Below, in pieces: positions 1 to 8,320 of a stretch of 64,000 nt of DNA. Where the stretch lies: assembly GCF_000744835.1 (NCBI RefSeq), contig NZ_JQMS01000001.1:3658001-3722000 (forward strand), in the 5' to 3' direction. The translations under genes were made by a program, and so were the position numbers. The DNA is from Flavobacterium sp. 83 (GTDB lineage Bacteria; Bacteroidota; Bacteroidia; Flavobacteriales; Flavobacteriaceae). Positions within the stretch are counted from its first letter, which is position 1; every line of letters begins with the position of its first letter. The notes beneath the pieces were generated by a model that was not told the DNA's origin, searched no databases, and worked only from the letters and a program-made list of their open reading frames with translations.

Positions 1-1
1 T

Positions 2-445
2 TTAGCTGCCATTTTGAGCGTGATTTTTTACTTTTTCGGAAAAGAAGATGTATTGCTGATTATGGTTTTCCAAATATTGATTAGCATTTGTGCCGGCTGT
101 ATCTTCCCGTTAATTTGGTCTATGTATGCCGATAGTGCCGATTATTCCGAATGGAAACAAGGACGACGTGCTACCGGACTTGTATTCTCGGCTTCTTCAA
201 TGTCTCAAAAATTTGGATGGACTATTGGAGGTGCTGCTACAGGATGGCTTTTGGGGTATTATGGATTTCAGGCAAATATTGAGCAAACTGCAGTTACACA
301 AAACGGAATCCAACTGATGCTAAGCATTCTTCCAGCCGCCGCCGCTCTTATTTCAGTAATTTTCATCTTATTCTACCCGCTTACTGAAGAAAAACTACAG
401 ACTATTGAACAAGACCTTAACAACAAAAGAAATTTAACTAATTAA
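2..445 (+). CDS. GPH/MFS family sugar:cation symporter, C-terminal fragment
   Basis: This is the 3' end of a membrane transporter whose start lies before the window; the frame is open from base 2. The visible 147 residues contain hydrophobic helices and the stretch YADSADYSEWKQGRRATG, which I recognise from the glycoside-pentoside-hexuronide (MelB-like) symporters of Bacteroidetes. Family members import oligosaccharides across the inner membrane with a cation. The gene ends 23 bp before a GH130 phosphorylase, which in the known Bacteroides mannan pathway acts on the imported disaccharide. Mannobiose is therefore the likely substrate, but that is inference from context. Confidence 0.85.
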   Translation, partial: LAAILSVIFYFFGKEDVLLIMVFQILISICAGCIFPLIWSMYADSADYSEWKQGRRATGLVFSASSMSQKFGWTIGGAATGWLLGYYGFQANIEQTAVTQNGIQLMLSILPAAAALISVIFILFYPLTEEKLQTIEQDLNNKRNLTN

Positions 446-468
446 TACTTGATTTAGAACTTTCAATC

Positions 469-1662
469 ATGAATACAAAAACAATAAATACCGATTTCCA
501 AAAAAGAAAAATTGAAATTACAAATGAATTTCAACAACTAATTGAGCAAAAAAACGAGCCTCAATCTTCTGTTGGGAACGGTATATTCGAACGCTATAAA
601 AACCCTGTTTTAACAGCCAATCATGCTCCAATTGAATGGCGATATGATTTAAATGAGACTACCAATCCTTTGTTAATGGAACGAATTGGTGTGAATGCCA
701 CTCTAAATTCAGGGGCAATGAAATGGAATAATAAATACATTCTGGCTGTTCGCGTAGAAGGTTTTGACCGAAAATCATTTATTGCTATTGCCGAAAGTCC
801 AAATGGAGTGGATAATTTTATATTTTGGGATAAACCCTGCGTCTTACCACAAACGGAAGAACCGGATACGAATGTGTACGATATGCGATTGGTAAACCAC
901 GAAGACGGTTGGGTTTACGGTATTTTTTGTACCGAAAGAAAAGACCCAAATGCGCCTAAAGGAGATACTAGTTCCGCAATTGCCAATGCAGGAATTGTTC
1001 GTACCAAAGATTTAGTGAACTGGGAACGCTTGCCTGATTTGATTTCGAATACAGGACAACAAAGAAACGTAGTCTTTCACCCTGAATTTGTAAACGGAAA
1101 ATACGCCGTTTATACACGCCCACAAGATGGATTTATTGACATCGGAAATGGTGGTGGTGTAGGACTTGGTTATATTGATGACATGACAAATCCAATTGTA
1201 CTGGACGAAACTATCATCTACGGAAAACAATACCATACTGTTTACGAACTTAAAAATGGTCTTGGACCGGCTCCTATAAAAACAGCTAAAGGATGGTTGC
1301 ATTTGGCTCATGGTGTTAGAAATACTGCTGCCGGATTGCGTTATACCTTGTATATGTTCATGACGGATTTAAATGATATTTCAAAAGTAATCCATAAACC
1401 TGCCGGACATTTTATGGCTCCAGAAGGAATAGAAAGAGTGGGCGATGTTTCGAATGTGTTGTTTTCTAATGGCTGGATTGAAGACGAAGACGGAACCGTA
1501 TTTATCTATTATGCGTCTTCAGACACTAGAATGCATGTTGCCGTTTCATCCGTTGAAAAACTGATTGATTATGTCATGAATACTCCTGAAGATACTTTTA
1601 CATCAGCAGGTTCTGTAAATACAATTATTGAATTAGTAAATAAAAACAAAGTAATTTTATAA
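469..1662 (+). CDS. GH130 4-O-beta-mannosyl-glucose phosphorylase
   Basis: This 397-residue cytoplasmic enzyme has no signal peptide. It resembles GH130 subfamily 1, which phosphorolyses beta-1,4-mannosyl-glucose to mannose 1-phosphate and glucose (EC 2.4.1.281). The motif VYDMRL carries D138, the position of the family catalytic acid, and the length matches characterised enzymes of about 390 residues. It follows a sugar symporter, and a 2-epimerase gene starts 2 bp after its stop codon. This is the gene set of the mannobiose pathway described in Bacteroides fragilis. A mannooligosaccharide phosphorylase is the main alternative, but the adjacent epimerase favours mannosylglucose. Confidence 0.9.
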   Translation: MNTKTINTDFQKRKIEITNEFQQLIEQKNEPQSSVGNGIFERYKNPVLTANHAPIEWRYDLNETTNPLLMERIGVNATLNSGAMKWNNKYILAVRVEGFDRKSFIAIAESPNGVDNFIFWDKPCVLPQTEEPDTNVYDMRLVNHEDGWVYGIFCTERKDPNAPKGDTSSAIANAGIVRTKDLVNWERLPDLISNTGQQRNVVFHPEFVNGKYAVYTRPQDGFIDIGNGGGVGLGYIDDMTNPIVLDETIIYGKQYHTVYELKNGLGPAPIKTAKGWLHLAHGVRNTAAGLRYTLYMFMTDLNDISKVIHKPAGHFMAPEGIERVGDVSNVLFSNGWIEDEDGTVFIYYASSDTRMHVAVSSVEKLIDYVMNTPEDTFTSAGSVNTIIELVNKNKVIL

Positions 1663-1664
1663 AC

Positions 1665-2867
1665 GTGTCTTTACAATTAAAACTACTACAATCTGAACTT
1701 ACAACTGAACTCGATTCAATTCTTGGGTATTGGTCGAAGTTTACTATGGACACCAAAAACGGAGGTTTCATTGGTCAAATAGACTATAATAATCAAATTA
1801 ATTCGCAAGCAGAAAAAGGTTCGGTTTTAAATGCACGAATATTATGGACTTTTGCATCAGCATACCAACTGACCAAAAACGAAGCACATAGAAGGATAGC
1901 AAAAAGATCTTTTGATTATATTATAAAGCATTTTTATGATACTGAATTTGGCGGAATTTTTTGGAGTCTCCATTACGATGGAACTCCAAAAGACACCAAA
2001 AACCAAATCTATGCAATAGCATTTGTTATTTATGGAATGACTGAATATTATGCTGTTTCCAAAGAGGAGAAAGCACTGGAAGTTGCCATTGATTTGTACA
2101 AAAAGATTCAGGAACATAGTTATGATCCCATCAACAAAGGATATCTGGAAGCTTTTACCCGAGACTGGAAAAACATTGACGATTTACGTTTGAGCGATAA
2201 AGACGCTAACGAAAAGAAAACGATGAACACTCATTTGCATATTGTAGAAGGCTATGCCAATTTATATAAAGTATGGAAAAATGAAACCCTGCGCAAAGAC
2301 ATTGTTGAATTGCTAGAAGTGATTGACACCCATTTTATAAATGAAGAAACGGGGCATTTAAGACTATTTTTTGATGAAAACTGGGTAGAAAAACCAGATG
2401 TTATTTCGTATGGCCACGATATTGAAGCGGCTTGGCTCTTGTTGCAATGTGCCGAAATATCAGAAGATGAAGCTTTGATTGCACGTTATAAAAAACATGC
2501 GATTCAACTTACGGATGTCACCAAGGAAGGAATCGATGAAGATGGTGGTTTATGGTATGAATTGAAACCCGAAAGCAATGATTTAATTGCCGAAAAACAC
2601 TGGTGGCCACAAGCGGAATTGATGATTGGTTTTTTTAATGCTTATGAATTAACCGGAGATCAAGCCTATTTAGATGTAGTTCTAAAGAATTGGGAATTTA
2701 TAAAGAAATACATTCTTGATACAGAAAATGGGGAATGGCATTGGGGAATAAATGCAGATTATTCTTTAATACAAAAAGACAAAGCTGGTTTCTGGAAATG
2801 TCCCTATCACAATGGTCGCGCTTGCATTGAAGTCATTAATCGGATTAAGAATCAATTGACAAACTAA
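1665..2867 (+). CDS. Cellobiose/mannobiose 2-epimerase (AGE superfamily)
   Basis: This 400-residue (alpha/alpha)6-barrel enzyme belongs to the N-acylglucosamine 2-epimerase superfamily. It converts the reducing-end mannose of mannobiose to glucose (EC 5.1.3.11), which supplies the GH130 upstream. Likely active-site residues are visible as H190/H192 in NTHLHIVEGY, H251 and E254 in SYGHDIEAAW, and H382 in KCPYHNGRAC. The start is a GTG two bases after the GH130 stop, so the two genes are probably translationally coupled. No signal peptide is seen, consistent with cytoplasmic action. Confidence 0.9.
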   Translation: MSLQLKLLQSELTTELDSILGYWSKFTMDTKNGGFIGQIDYNNQINSQAEKGSVLNARILWTFASAYQLTKNEAHRRIAKRSFDYIIKHFYDTEFGGIFWSLHYDGTPKDTKNQIYAIAFVIYGMTEYYAVSKEEKALEVAIDLYKKIQEHSYDPINKGYLEAFTRDWKNIDDLRLSDKDANEKKTMNTHLHIVEGYANLYKVWKNETLRKDIVELLEVIDTHFINEETGHLRLFFDENWVEKPDVISYGHDIEAAWLLLQCAEISEDEALIARYKKHAIQLTDVTKEGIDEDGGLWYELKPESNDLIAEKHWWPQAELMIGFFNAYELTGDQAYLDVVLKNWEFIKKYILDTENGEWHWGINADYSLIQKDKAGFWKCPYHNGRACIEVINRIKNQLTN

Positions 2868-2909
2868 ATCGTTAAAAACAGTTATAAAATAAATTAATAT
2901 CAAATTCAA

Positions 2910-5753
2910 ATGAACCTACCAAAAACAAGTATATTGATTTTACTATTAATTTCTTTTTGTAACGTTTTGGCTCAAAATGATTATACAAAACTGATTGATG
3001 GTGTTGAAATAAAAACAAAAAACAGACAACGTAACGATGCCGAAGCTATAAAAATACAGGTTGTATCGAGTTCTATCTTACACATAACCGCTAGCCCAAC
3101 GGCAACATTTGACACCACTAAAAGTCTAATGCTTTTAGATCCAAAACAAAACACTGCAAAATTCAAGATTGAAAACTCAAACGATAGTGTTACCATTTCA
3201 ACAGAAACCTTAAGTGCATCAGTGTCAACACTCACTGGAGAAATTGTTTTTAAAGATATTTTTGGTAAAGTTCTTTTACAAGAAACTAAAGGTGGTGGTA
3301 AAACATTTAATGGAACAACTCTTGACGGAGCACAATCCTATACTGTAAGACAATCTTTTACCTCTGAAAATGATGAAGGTTTATATGGATTAGGACAGCA
3401 TCAAAATGGGATTTTCAATTACAAAGGAACTAAAGTTCTCTTGTCACAGTACAATACCGAAGTCGCTATTCCTTTTTTAATATCAAGCAAAAATTACGGG
3501 ATTTTATGGGATAATAATTCGATTACAAAATCTATTGACACTCAAAACTATGATAAATTATCAACTTTAAGACTTTTCTCTGATAAAGGAGACAAAGGTT
3601 GGCTTACAGCGACTTATACCAACAAAAAAGATCCGTCTAAAGTACTTTCCAGACCTGAATCTTTTATAGATTACAGCTATATCCCCTCTTTAAAAAACCT
3701 ACCTGACGGAATTAATCTTGAAAACACAACCGTTAAATGGGAAGGTGCTTTTGAAACCGATTTTTCAGGAGAACATCAATTTAATCTATGGTCATCAGGA
3801 TATGCAAACATTTATATTGACGATAAATTAGTGGCTGCAAGATGGAGACAAGGCTGGAACGCTACTAATGAACTCATTCGCATTTACTTAGAAAAAGGGG
3901 TGAAACACAAACTAAGGATCGAATGGGATCCTTTATCAAATGAGTCTTTTATCAGCTTAAAATGGTCAAAACCTTTGAGTCAGGAACAAAAAAACGAATT
4001 TGCATTCGAATCCGAAGCAAGTCAAAAAATCGATTACTTTTTTGTTTCCGGAAAAAATATGGACGAAGTAATCAGCGGATACAGAACCCTTACCGGAAAA
4101 GCTACGCTGATGCCTAAGTGGTCTATGGGATTTTGGCAAAGTCGTGAGCGTTACAAAACGCAAGATGAAATAGTAAACACTGTTGCCGAATTCAGAAAAA
4201 GAAAAATTGGCTTAGACAACATCGTTCTAGACTGGAGATACTGGAGAGAAGGACAATGGGGAAGTCAGGAATTTGACACTGATCGTTTTCCAGATGCAAA
4301 AGGAATGATGAAAACATTGCATGAAAAATACAATACCAATTTGATGATTTCAGTTTGGGCAAAATTCTATGAAGACACCCAAAACTACAAAAATCTGGAC
4401 GCAAAAGGATTCATATTGAAAAGAAACGTTGCAGAAGGAAGAAAAGACTGGCTAGGTTTTAAAAATGCAATTTATGATCCTTACAATCCCGAAGCGAGAA
4501 AAGCATTTTGGGAAATTATAAACAGTAAAATATATTCAATAGGAATTGATGCTTGGTGGATGGATGCCTCTGAGCCAGATGTACATAGCAATATGCCTCC
4601 GGAAGTCCGCACAGAAATGATCGGGAACAACTTCTTAGGAGCTCCAGAAAAAAATTACAATGCATTTTCTTTAATGAATGCCAAAGGAATTTATGAAGGA
4701 CAACGCAGCGTAGATCCAAACAAAAGAATATTTATGCTCACTCGCTCCGGTTTTGCAGGATTACAGCGCTATGCTGCGGCTACTTGGAGTGGCGATATTG
4801 GTTCAACATGGAAGGATCTAAAAAATCAAATTCCTGCCGGTTTGAACTTCTCAATGTCTGGGCTACCCTATTGGACTACCGATATTGGAGGATTTTCAGT
4901 AGAAACCCGTTATGAAAATGCTACTGGTGAAACTCTTGAAGAATGGAGAGAATTAAATGCCCGCTGGTATCAGTATGGAGCTTTTTGCCCTTTATTCAGA
5001 GCACACGGACAGTTTCCATACAGAGAAATATTCAATATTGCGCCCGAAAATCATCCGGCTTACAAAAGCATCTTATATTACAACAGACTTCGTTATAGAA
5101 TGATGCCTTATATCTATTCTTTAGCAGGGCAAATATATCACAACGATTATACGATGATGCGCGGTCTTCCAATGGATTTTAACACTGATAAAAAAGTATT
5201 AAATATTGCTGACCAATTTATGTTTGGACCTTCGTTACTTGTAAATCCTGTTTCAGAATACAAAAAACGCAATCGTGAGTTGTATTTACCAAACACAAAC
5301 GGTTGGTATAATTTCTATACCAGTGAATTTCTTGAAGGAGGACAAACCATTAATGCCGAAGCTACCTATGAACAAATACCTTTATATGTAAAAGAAGGTT
5401 CTATTCTTCCTTGTGGTCCAAATATCGAATTTACTTCTCAAAAATCAACAGAACCTTTAACAATTTATGTATACACAGGAAAAGATGCCCGTTTCACTTT
5501 GTATGAAGATGAAAACATCAATTATAACTACGAAAAAGACCAATTTTCAAATATTGAATTTGGCTACAACGAAGCACATAAAACACTGACAATTGGAAAT
5601 CGAAAAGGACATTTCAAAAGAATGTTAAAAAACAGAACATTTAATATTGTATTCATTGACAAAACTAAAAAAGCTACATTCAATTTGATTTCAAATTCAA
5701 ATGAAGGTAATAAAGTACGCTACAATGGAGCTGAAATAATTGTAAAACAGTAA
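2910..5753 (+). CDS. GH31 alpha-glycosidase with PA14 insert, secreted
   Basis: This 947-residue enzyme has an N-terminal signal peptide (cleavage probably after residue 22, VLAQ). The order is a GH31 N-terminal beta-domain, a PA14-like insert at about 245-355, the catalytic barrel, and C-terminal beta-domains. The nucleophile is D552 in WWMDASEPD and the acid/base is D629 in TWSGDIG. PA14-containing GH31 enzymes include xyloglucan alpha-xylosidases, while other GH31 members act as alpha-glucosidases or alpha-galactosidases. In this mannan-like locus the enzyme may remove an alpha-linked side chain. I cannot fix the substrate. The gene lies 42 bp after the epimerase and is probably co-transcribed. 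Confidence 0.85.
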   Translation: MNLPKTSILILLLISFCNVLAQNDYTKLIDGVEIKTKNRQRNDAEAIKIQVVSSSILHITASPTATFDTTKSLMLLDPKQNTAKFKIENSNDSVTISTETLSASVSTLTGEIVFKDIFGKVLLQETKGGGKTFNGTTLDGAQSYTVRQSFTSENDEGLYGLGQHQNGIFNYKGTKVLLSQYNTEVAIPFLISSKNYGILWDNNSITKSIDTQNYDKLSTLRLFSDKGDKGWLTATYTNKKDPSKVLSRPESFIDYSYIPSLKNLPDGINLENTTVKWEGAFETDFSGEHQFNLWSSGYANIYIDDKLVAARWRQGWNATNELIRIYLEKGVKHKLRIEWDPLSNESFISLKWSKPLSQEQKNEFAFESEASQKIDYFFVSGKNMDEVISGYRTLTGKATLMPKWSMGFWQSRERYKTQDEIVNTVAEFRKRKIGLDNIVLDWRYWREGQWGSQEFDTDRFPDAKGMMKTLHEKYNTNLMISVWAKFYEDTQNYKNLDAKGFILKRNVAEGRKDWLGFKNAIYDPYNPEARKAFWEIINSKIYSIGIDAWWMDASEPDVHSNMPPEVRTEMIGNNFLGAPEKNYNAFSLMNAKGIYEGQRSVDPNKRIFMLTRSGFAGLQRYAAATWSGDIGSTWKDLKNQIPAGLNFSMSGLPYWTTDIGGFSVETRYENATGETLEEWRELNARWYQYGAFCPLFRAHGQFPYREIFNIAPENHPAYKSILYYNRLRYRMMPYIYSLAGQIYHNDYTMMRGLPMDFNTDKKVLNIADQFMFGPSLLVNPVSEYKKRNRELYLPNTNGWYNFYTSEFLEGGQTINAEATYEQIPLYVKEGSILPCGPNIEFTSQKSTEPLTIYVYTGKDARFTLYEDENINYNYEKDQFSNIEFGYNEAHKTLTIGNRKGHFKRMLKNRTFNIVFIDKTKKATFNLISNSNEGNKVRYNGAEIIVKQ

Positions 5754-5932
5754 AAATAAATTACACTCAACGGATTAAGTAAAAAATTAATTTCACTTAT
5801 TTATAAGGTTTCGCATCATGTTATAAAAATCAAGCCACATTATGAATTCTAAGGGTTTACTTGTAGCAGATTCGATTCAAACAAAAATGCTTCAAGAATA
5901 ACAATTAGATAAAAAAACACCAATTTAAAAAC

Positions 5933-7222
5933 ATGAAAAAGACAATTACAAAAATAGCCTTGTTAACTTTTTGTTTGGCAAACTTAAATTGTTCGGCCCA
6001 AAAACAAGCGCCAATAACCGTAAAAGGGCCGCAATTTTACAAAGGTGACAAACCGTATTCGTATGTTGGCACCAATTACTGGTACGGAAGTTTATTGGCA
6101 TCTAAAAAAGTAGGCGATCGTAAACGATTGCTTCGTGAACTGGATTTAATGAAGAAAAACAGCATTGATAACTTGAGAATCCTAGTAGGTGCAGATGGCG
6201 GAACGTACGATTACACCGTTAGTCCGGCTTTGCAATACGAACAGGGAAAATACAATGCCGATTTGCTGGATGGTTTGGATTTCTTGATTTCCGAAATGGG
6301 AAAACGCAATATGTACGCAGTTTTGTACCTCAACAACAACTGGGAATGGTCTGGCGGGATGTCACAATATTTAGAATGGAATGGCTACGGTAAAATCCCG
6401 AATCCAAACATAAAACCAAATACTTGGCCACAGTTTATGGATTTTGTAAAGCAATACCACAGTTGTGAACCGTGTATGATGGCTTTTGAAAATCATATAA
6501 AATATATTTTGGGCCGAAAAAATGCCTATAATAAGCAAAAATATTCCGAAGATCCAGCAATTATGGCTTGGCAAGTAGGTAATGAACCCCGCGTTTTGAA
6601 TGTTGATAATGAAGAGAAATTTACTGCTTGGCTAAACAAAACGGTAGATTTAATTGATAGTTTAGACAAAAACCACTTGATTTCAACAGGTTCTGAAGGA
6701 AAAGCAGGCTCGAATGATGATTTGGCTACCTATGAACGCACGCATATGAATCCGAAAATTGATTATTTAACGATGCATATCTGGCCAAAAAACTGGGGTT
6801 GGTTCAAAGCTGATGACGCAAAAACTACTTTACCAATTGCCATAGAAAAAGCTACAGCATACATAAACGAGCATGTTGAAGTAGCTAAAAAATTAGGCAG
6901 ACCAATAGTTATTGAAGAATTTGGATTACCAAGAGCCAATGAAAGCCTGCTACCAAATTCCTCAGTAGTGGATCGAAATGCATTTTACAAAGCTTTCTTT
7001 GAAAGATTAGTAAAAAGCCGTAACAATAATGAGGCGTTACAAGGAATTAATTTTTGGGGTTTTGGTGGCGAAGGAAAAGCCGTTAACACCTCAGGGAAAT
7101 GGAATGCAGGTGATACTTTTACAGCTGATCCTCCTCAAGAACCACAAGGATTAAACAGCGTTTTTTCTTCAGATAAATTGACATTGGAATTGGTTAAAAT
7201 GTATAATTTAAAATTGAAATAA
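5933..7222 (+). CDS. GH5 endo-beta-1,4-mannanase (GH5_7-like), exported
   Basis: This 429-residue protein has a signal sequence of about 22 residues ending NCSAQ. A lipoprotein reading (Cys20) is possible, but the lipobox is poor. The catalytic acid/base is E218 in WQVGNEPR and the nucleophile is E329 in IVIEEFG. The overall pattern matches subfamily 7 mannanases, which cut internal beta-1,4-mannosyl bonds. The product mannobiose would feed the symporter, epimerase and phosphorylase upstream. A 179-bp gap separates it from the GH31 gene, and I see no clear promoter there. The gene ends in a perfect hairpin shared with the convergent gene. Confidence 0.9.
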   Translation: MKKTITKIALLTFCLANLNCSAQKQAPITVKGPQFYKGDKPYSYVGTNYWYGSLLASKKVGDRKRLLRELDLMKKNSIDNLRILVGADGGTYDYTVSPALQYEQGKYNADLLDGLDFLISEMGKRNMYAVLYLNNNWEWSGGMSQYLEWNGYGKIPNPNIKPNTWPQFMDFVKQYHSCEPCMMAFENHIKYILGRKNAYNKQKYSEDPAIMAWQVGNEPRVLNVDNEEKFTAWLNKTVDLIDSLDKNHLISTGSEGKAGSNDDLATYERTHMNPKIDYLTMHIWPKNWGWFKADDAKTTLPIAIEKATAYINEHVEVAKKLGRPIVIEEFGLPRANESLLPNSSVVDRNAFYKAFFERLVKSRNNNEALQGINFWGFGGEGKAVNTSGKWNAGDTFTADPPQEPQGLNSVFSSDKLTLELVKMYNLKLK

Positions 7223-7264
7223 TATAATGTAGAGACGCACTGTAGTGCGTCTCTACATTATATT
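7221..7264. terminator. Perfect 20-bp hairpin between convergent stop codons
   Basis: Bases 7221-7240 and 7245-7264 are exact reverse complements with a 4-nt loop (TGTA). The hairpin touches the stop codons of both convergent genes (stops at 7220-7222 and 7264-7266). Its core, GAGACGCAC-loop-GTGCGTCTC, is GC-rich in an AT-rich setting. The symmetric position suggests a bidirectional terminator. Its perfection and GC content also look like a dispersed palindromic repeat. Confidence 0.8.
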
Positions 7265-8220
7265 TATCCCAAAATACGTTCTATCTTTTTTAATTCATCA
7301 ACAGAAAAATCTAAATTCTGCAAACTGTCAATATTGTTATTCAACTGCCCTACTGAACTCGCCCCAATCAATACGGACGTGATTCGGTTGTCTTTTAATA
7401 ACCAAGCTAAAGCCATTTGTGCCAAGGATTGGTTTCTTTCTTTTGCAATTTCGTTCAAAGCTATTATCTTTTGAACTTTCACATCCGAAACTTCTTCTAA
7501 TTGCAAATGTCCATTCGGATTAAAAGCTCTGGAGTTCTCCGGAATTCCTGTCAGGTATTTATCCGTTAAAAGTCCTTGCGCCAAAGGCGAAAAAGCAATA
7601 CAGCCAACCCCTTTTTCTTCCAAAACATCTAGTAATCCTGCTTCTGGCTCTCGCACAAACATCGAATATTTCACTTGATGAATCAGGCAAGGTGTTCCCA
7701 ATCGTTTTAGGATTTCAGTAGCTTCTCTGGTTTGTTCTGCATTATAATTGGATATTCCTGCATACAACGCTTTTCCGCTTCGTACGGCATAATCAAGCGC
7801 CATCATGGTTTCTTCCAAAGGCGTTTCAGGATCAAACCGATGTGAATAAAAAATATCCACATAGTCCAAATTCATGCGCTTCAAACTTTGGTCTAAACTC
7901 GATAATAAATATTTTCGGGAACCCCAGTCACCATAAGGACCTTCCCACATCGTATAACCAGCTTTGGTTGAAATTACAATTTCATCACGCAGATTTCCTT
8001 GAAAATTATTCTTCAGGATTTTACCAAAATTAGTTTCTGCCGAACCTGGAACCGGACCATAATTGTTGGCCAAATCAAAATGCGTAATCCCTTTGTCAAA
8101 AGCGGCTTTGACAATATTTTCTCCGTTTTCAAAATGATCTACTGACCCGAAATTATGCCATAATCCAAGAGAAATTTGTGGTAGTAACAAACCACTTTTC
8201 CCGCATCTGTTGTATTTCAT
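7264..8220 (-). CDS. Aldo-keto reductase (YghZ/GpR-like)
   Basis: This 318-residue cytoplasmic NADPH-dependent reductase has the aldo-keto reductase catalytic tetrad: D49, Y54 (DLANNYGP), K86 (ISTKAGY) and H127 (SHRFD). The sequence resembles L-glyceraldehyde 3-phosphate reductases and the Kv-beta-like branch. Its physiological substrate is not evident. It is convergent to the mannanase and lies in the same direction as the downstream-numbered GH3 and esterase genes, so it may be the last gene of that minus-strand group, after a 100-bp gap. Confidence 0.88.
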   Translation of the reverse strand: MKYNRCGKSGLLLPQISLGLWHNFGSVDHFENGENIVKAAFDKGITHFDLANNYGPVPGSAETNFGKILKNNFQGNLRDEIVISTKAGYTMWEGPYGDWGSRKYLLSSLDQSLKRMNLDYVDIFYSHRFDPETPLEETMMALDYAVRSGKALYAGISNYNAEQTREATEILKRLGTPCLIHQVKYSMFVREPEAGLLDVLEEKGVGCIAFSPLAQGLLTDKYLTGIPENSRAFNPNGHLQLEEVSDVKVQKIIALNEIAKERNQSLAQMALAWLLKDNRITSVLIGASSVGQLNNNIDSLQNLDFSVDELKKIERILG

Positions 8221-8320
8221 TTAGTGTATTTAAAGATTGAAAAATAAAAGAATTTAAAGATAAAAAAAACACATAAAATTTAAAAATTCTATGTGTTTAA
8301 ATATATTTTAAAAATGTAAT

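Noticed and set aside
5840..5899. 19-codon frame between GH31 and GH5 genes
   Set aside because: Too short and without motif or conserved context; nothing beyond chance supports it.
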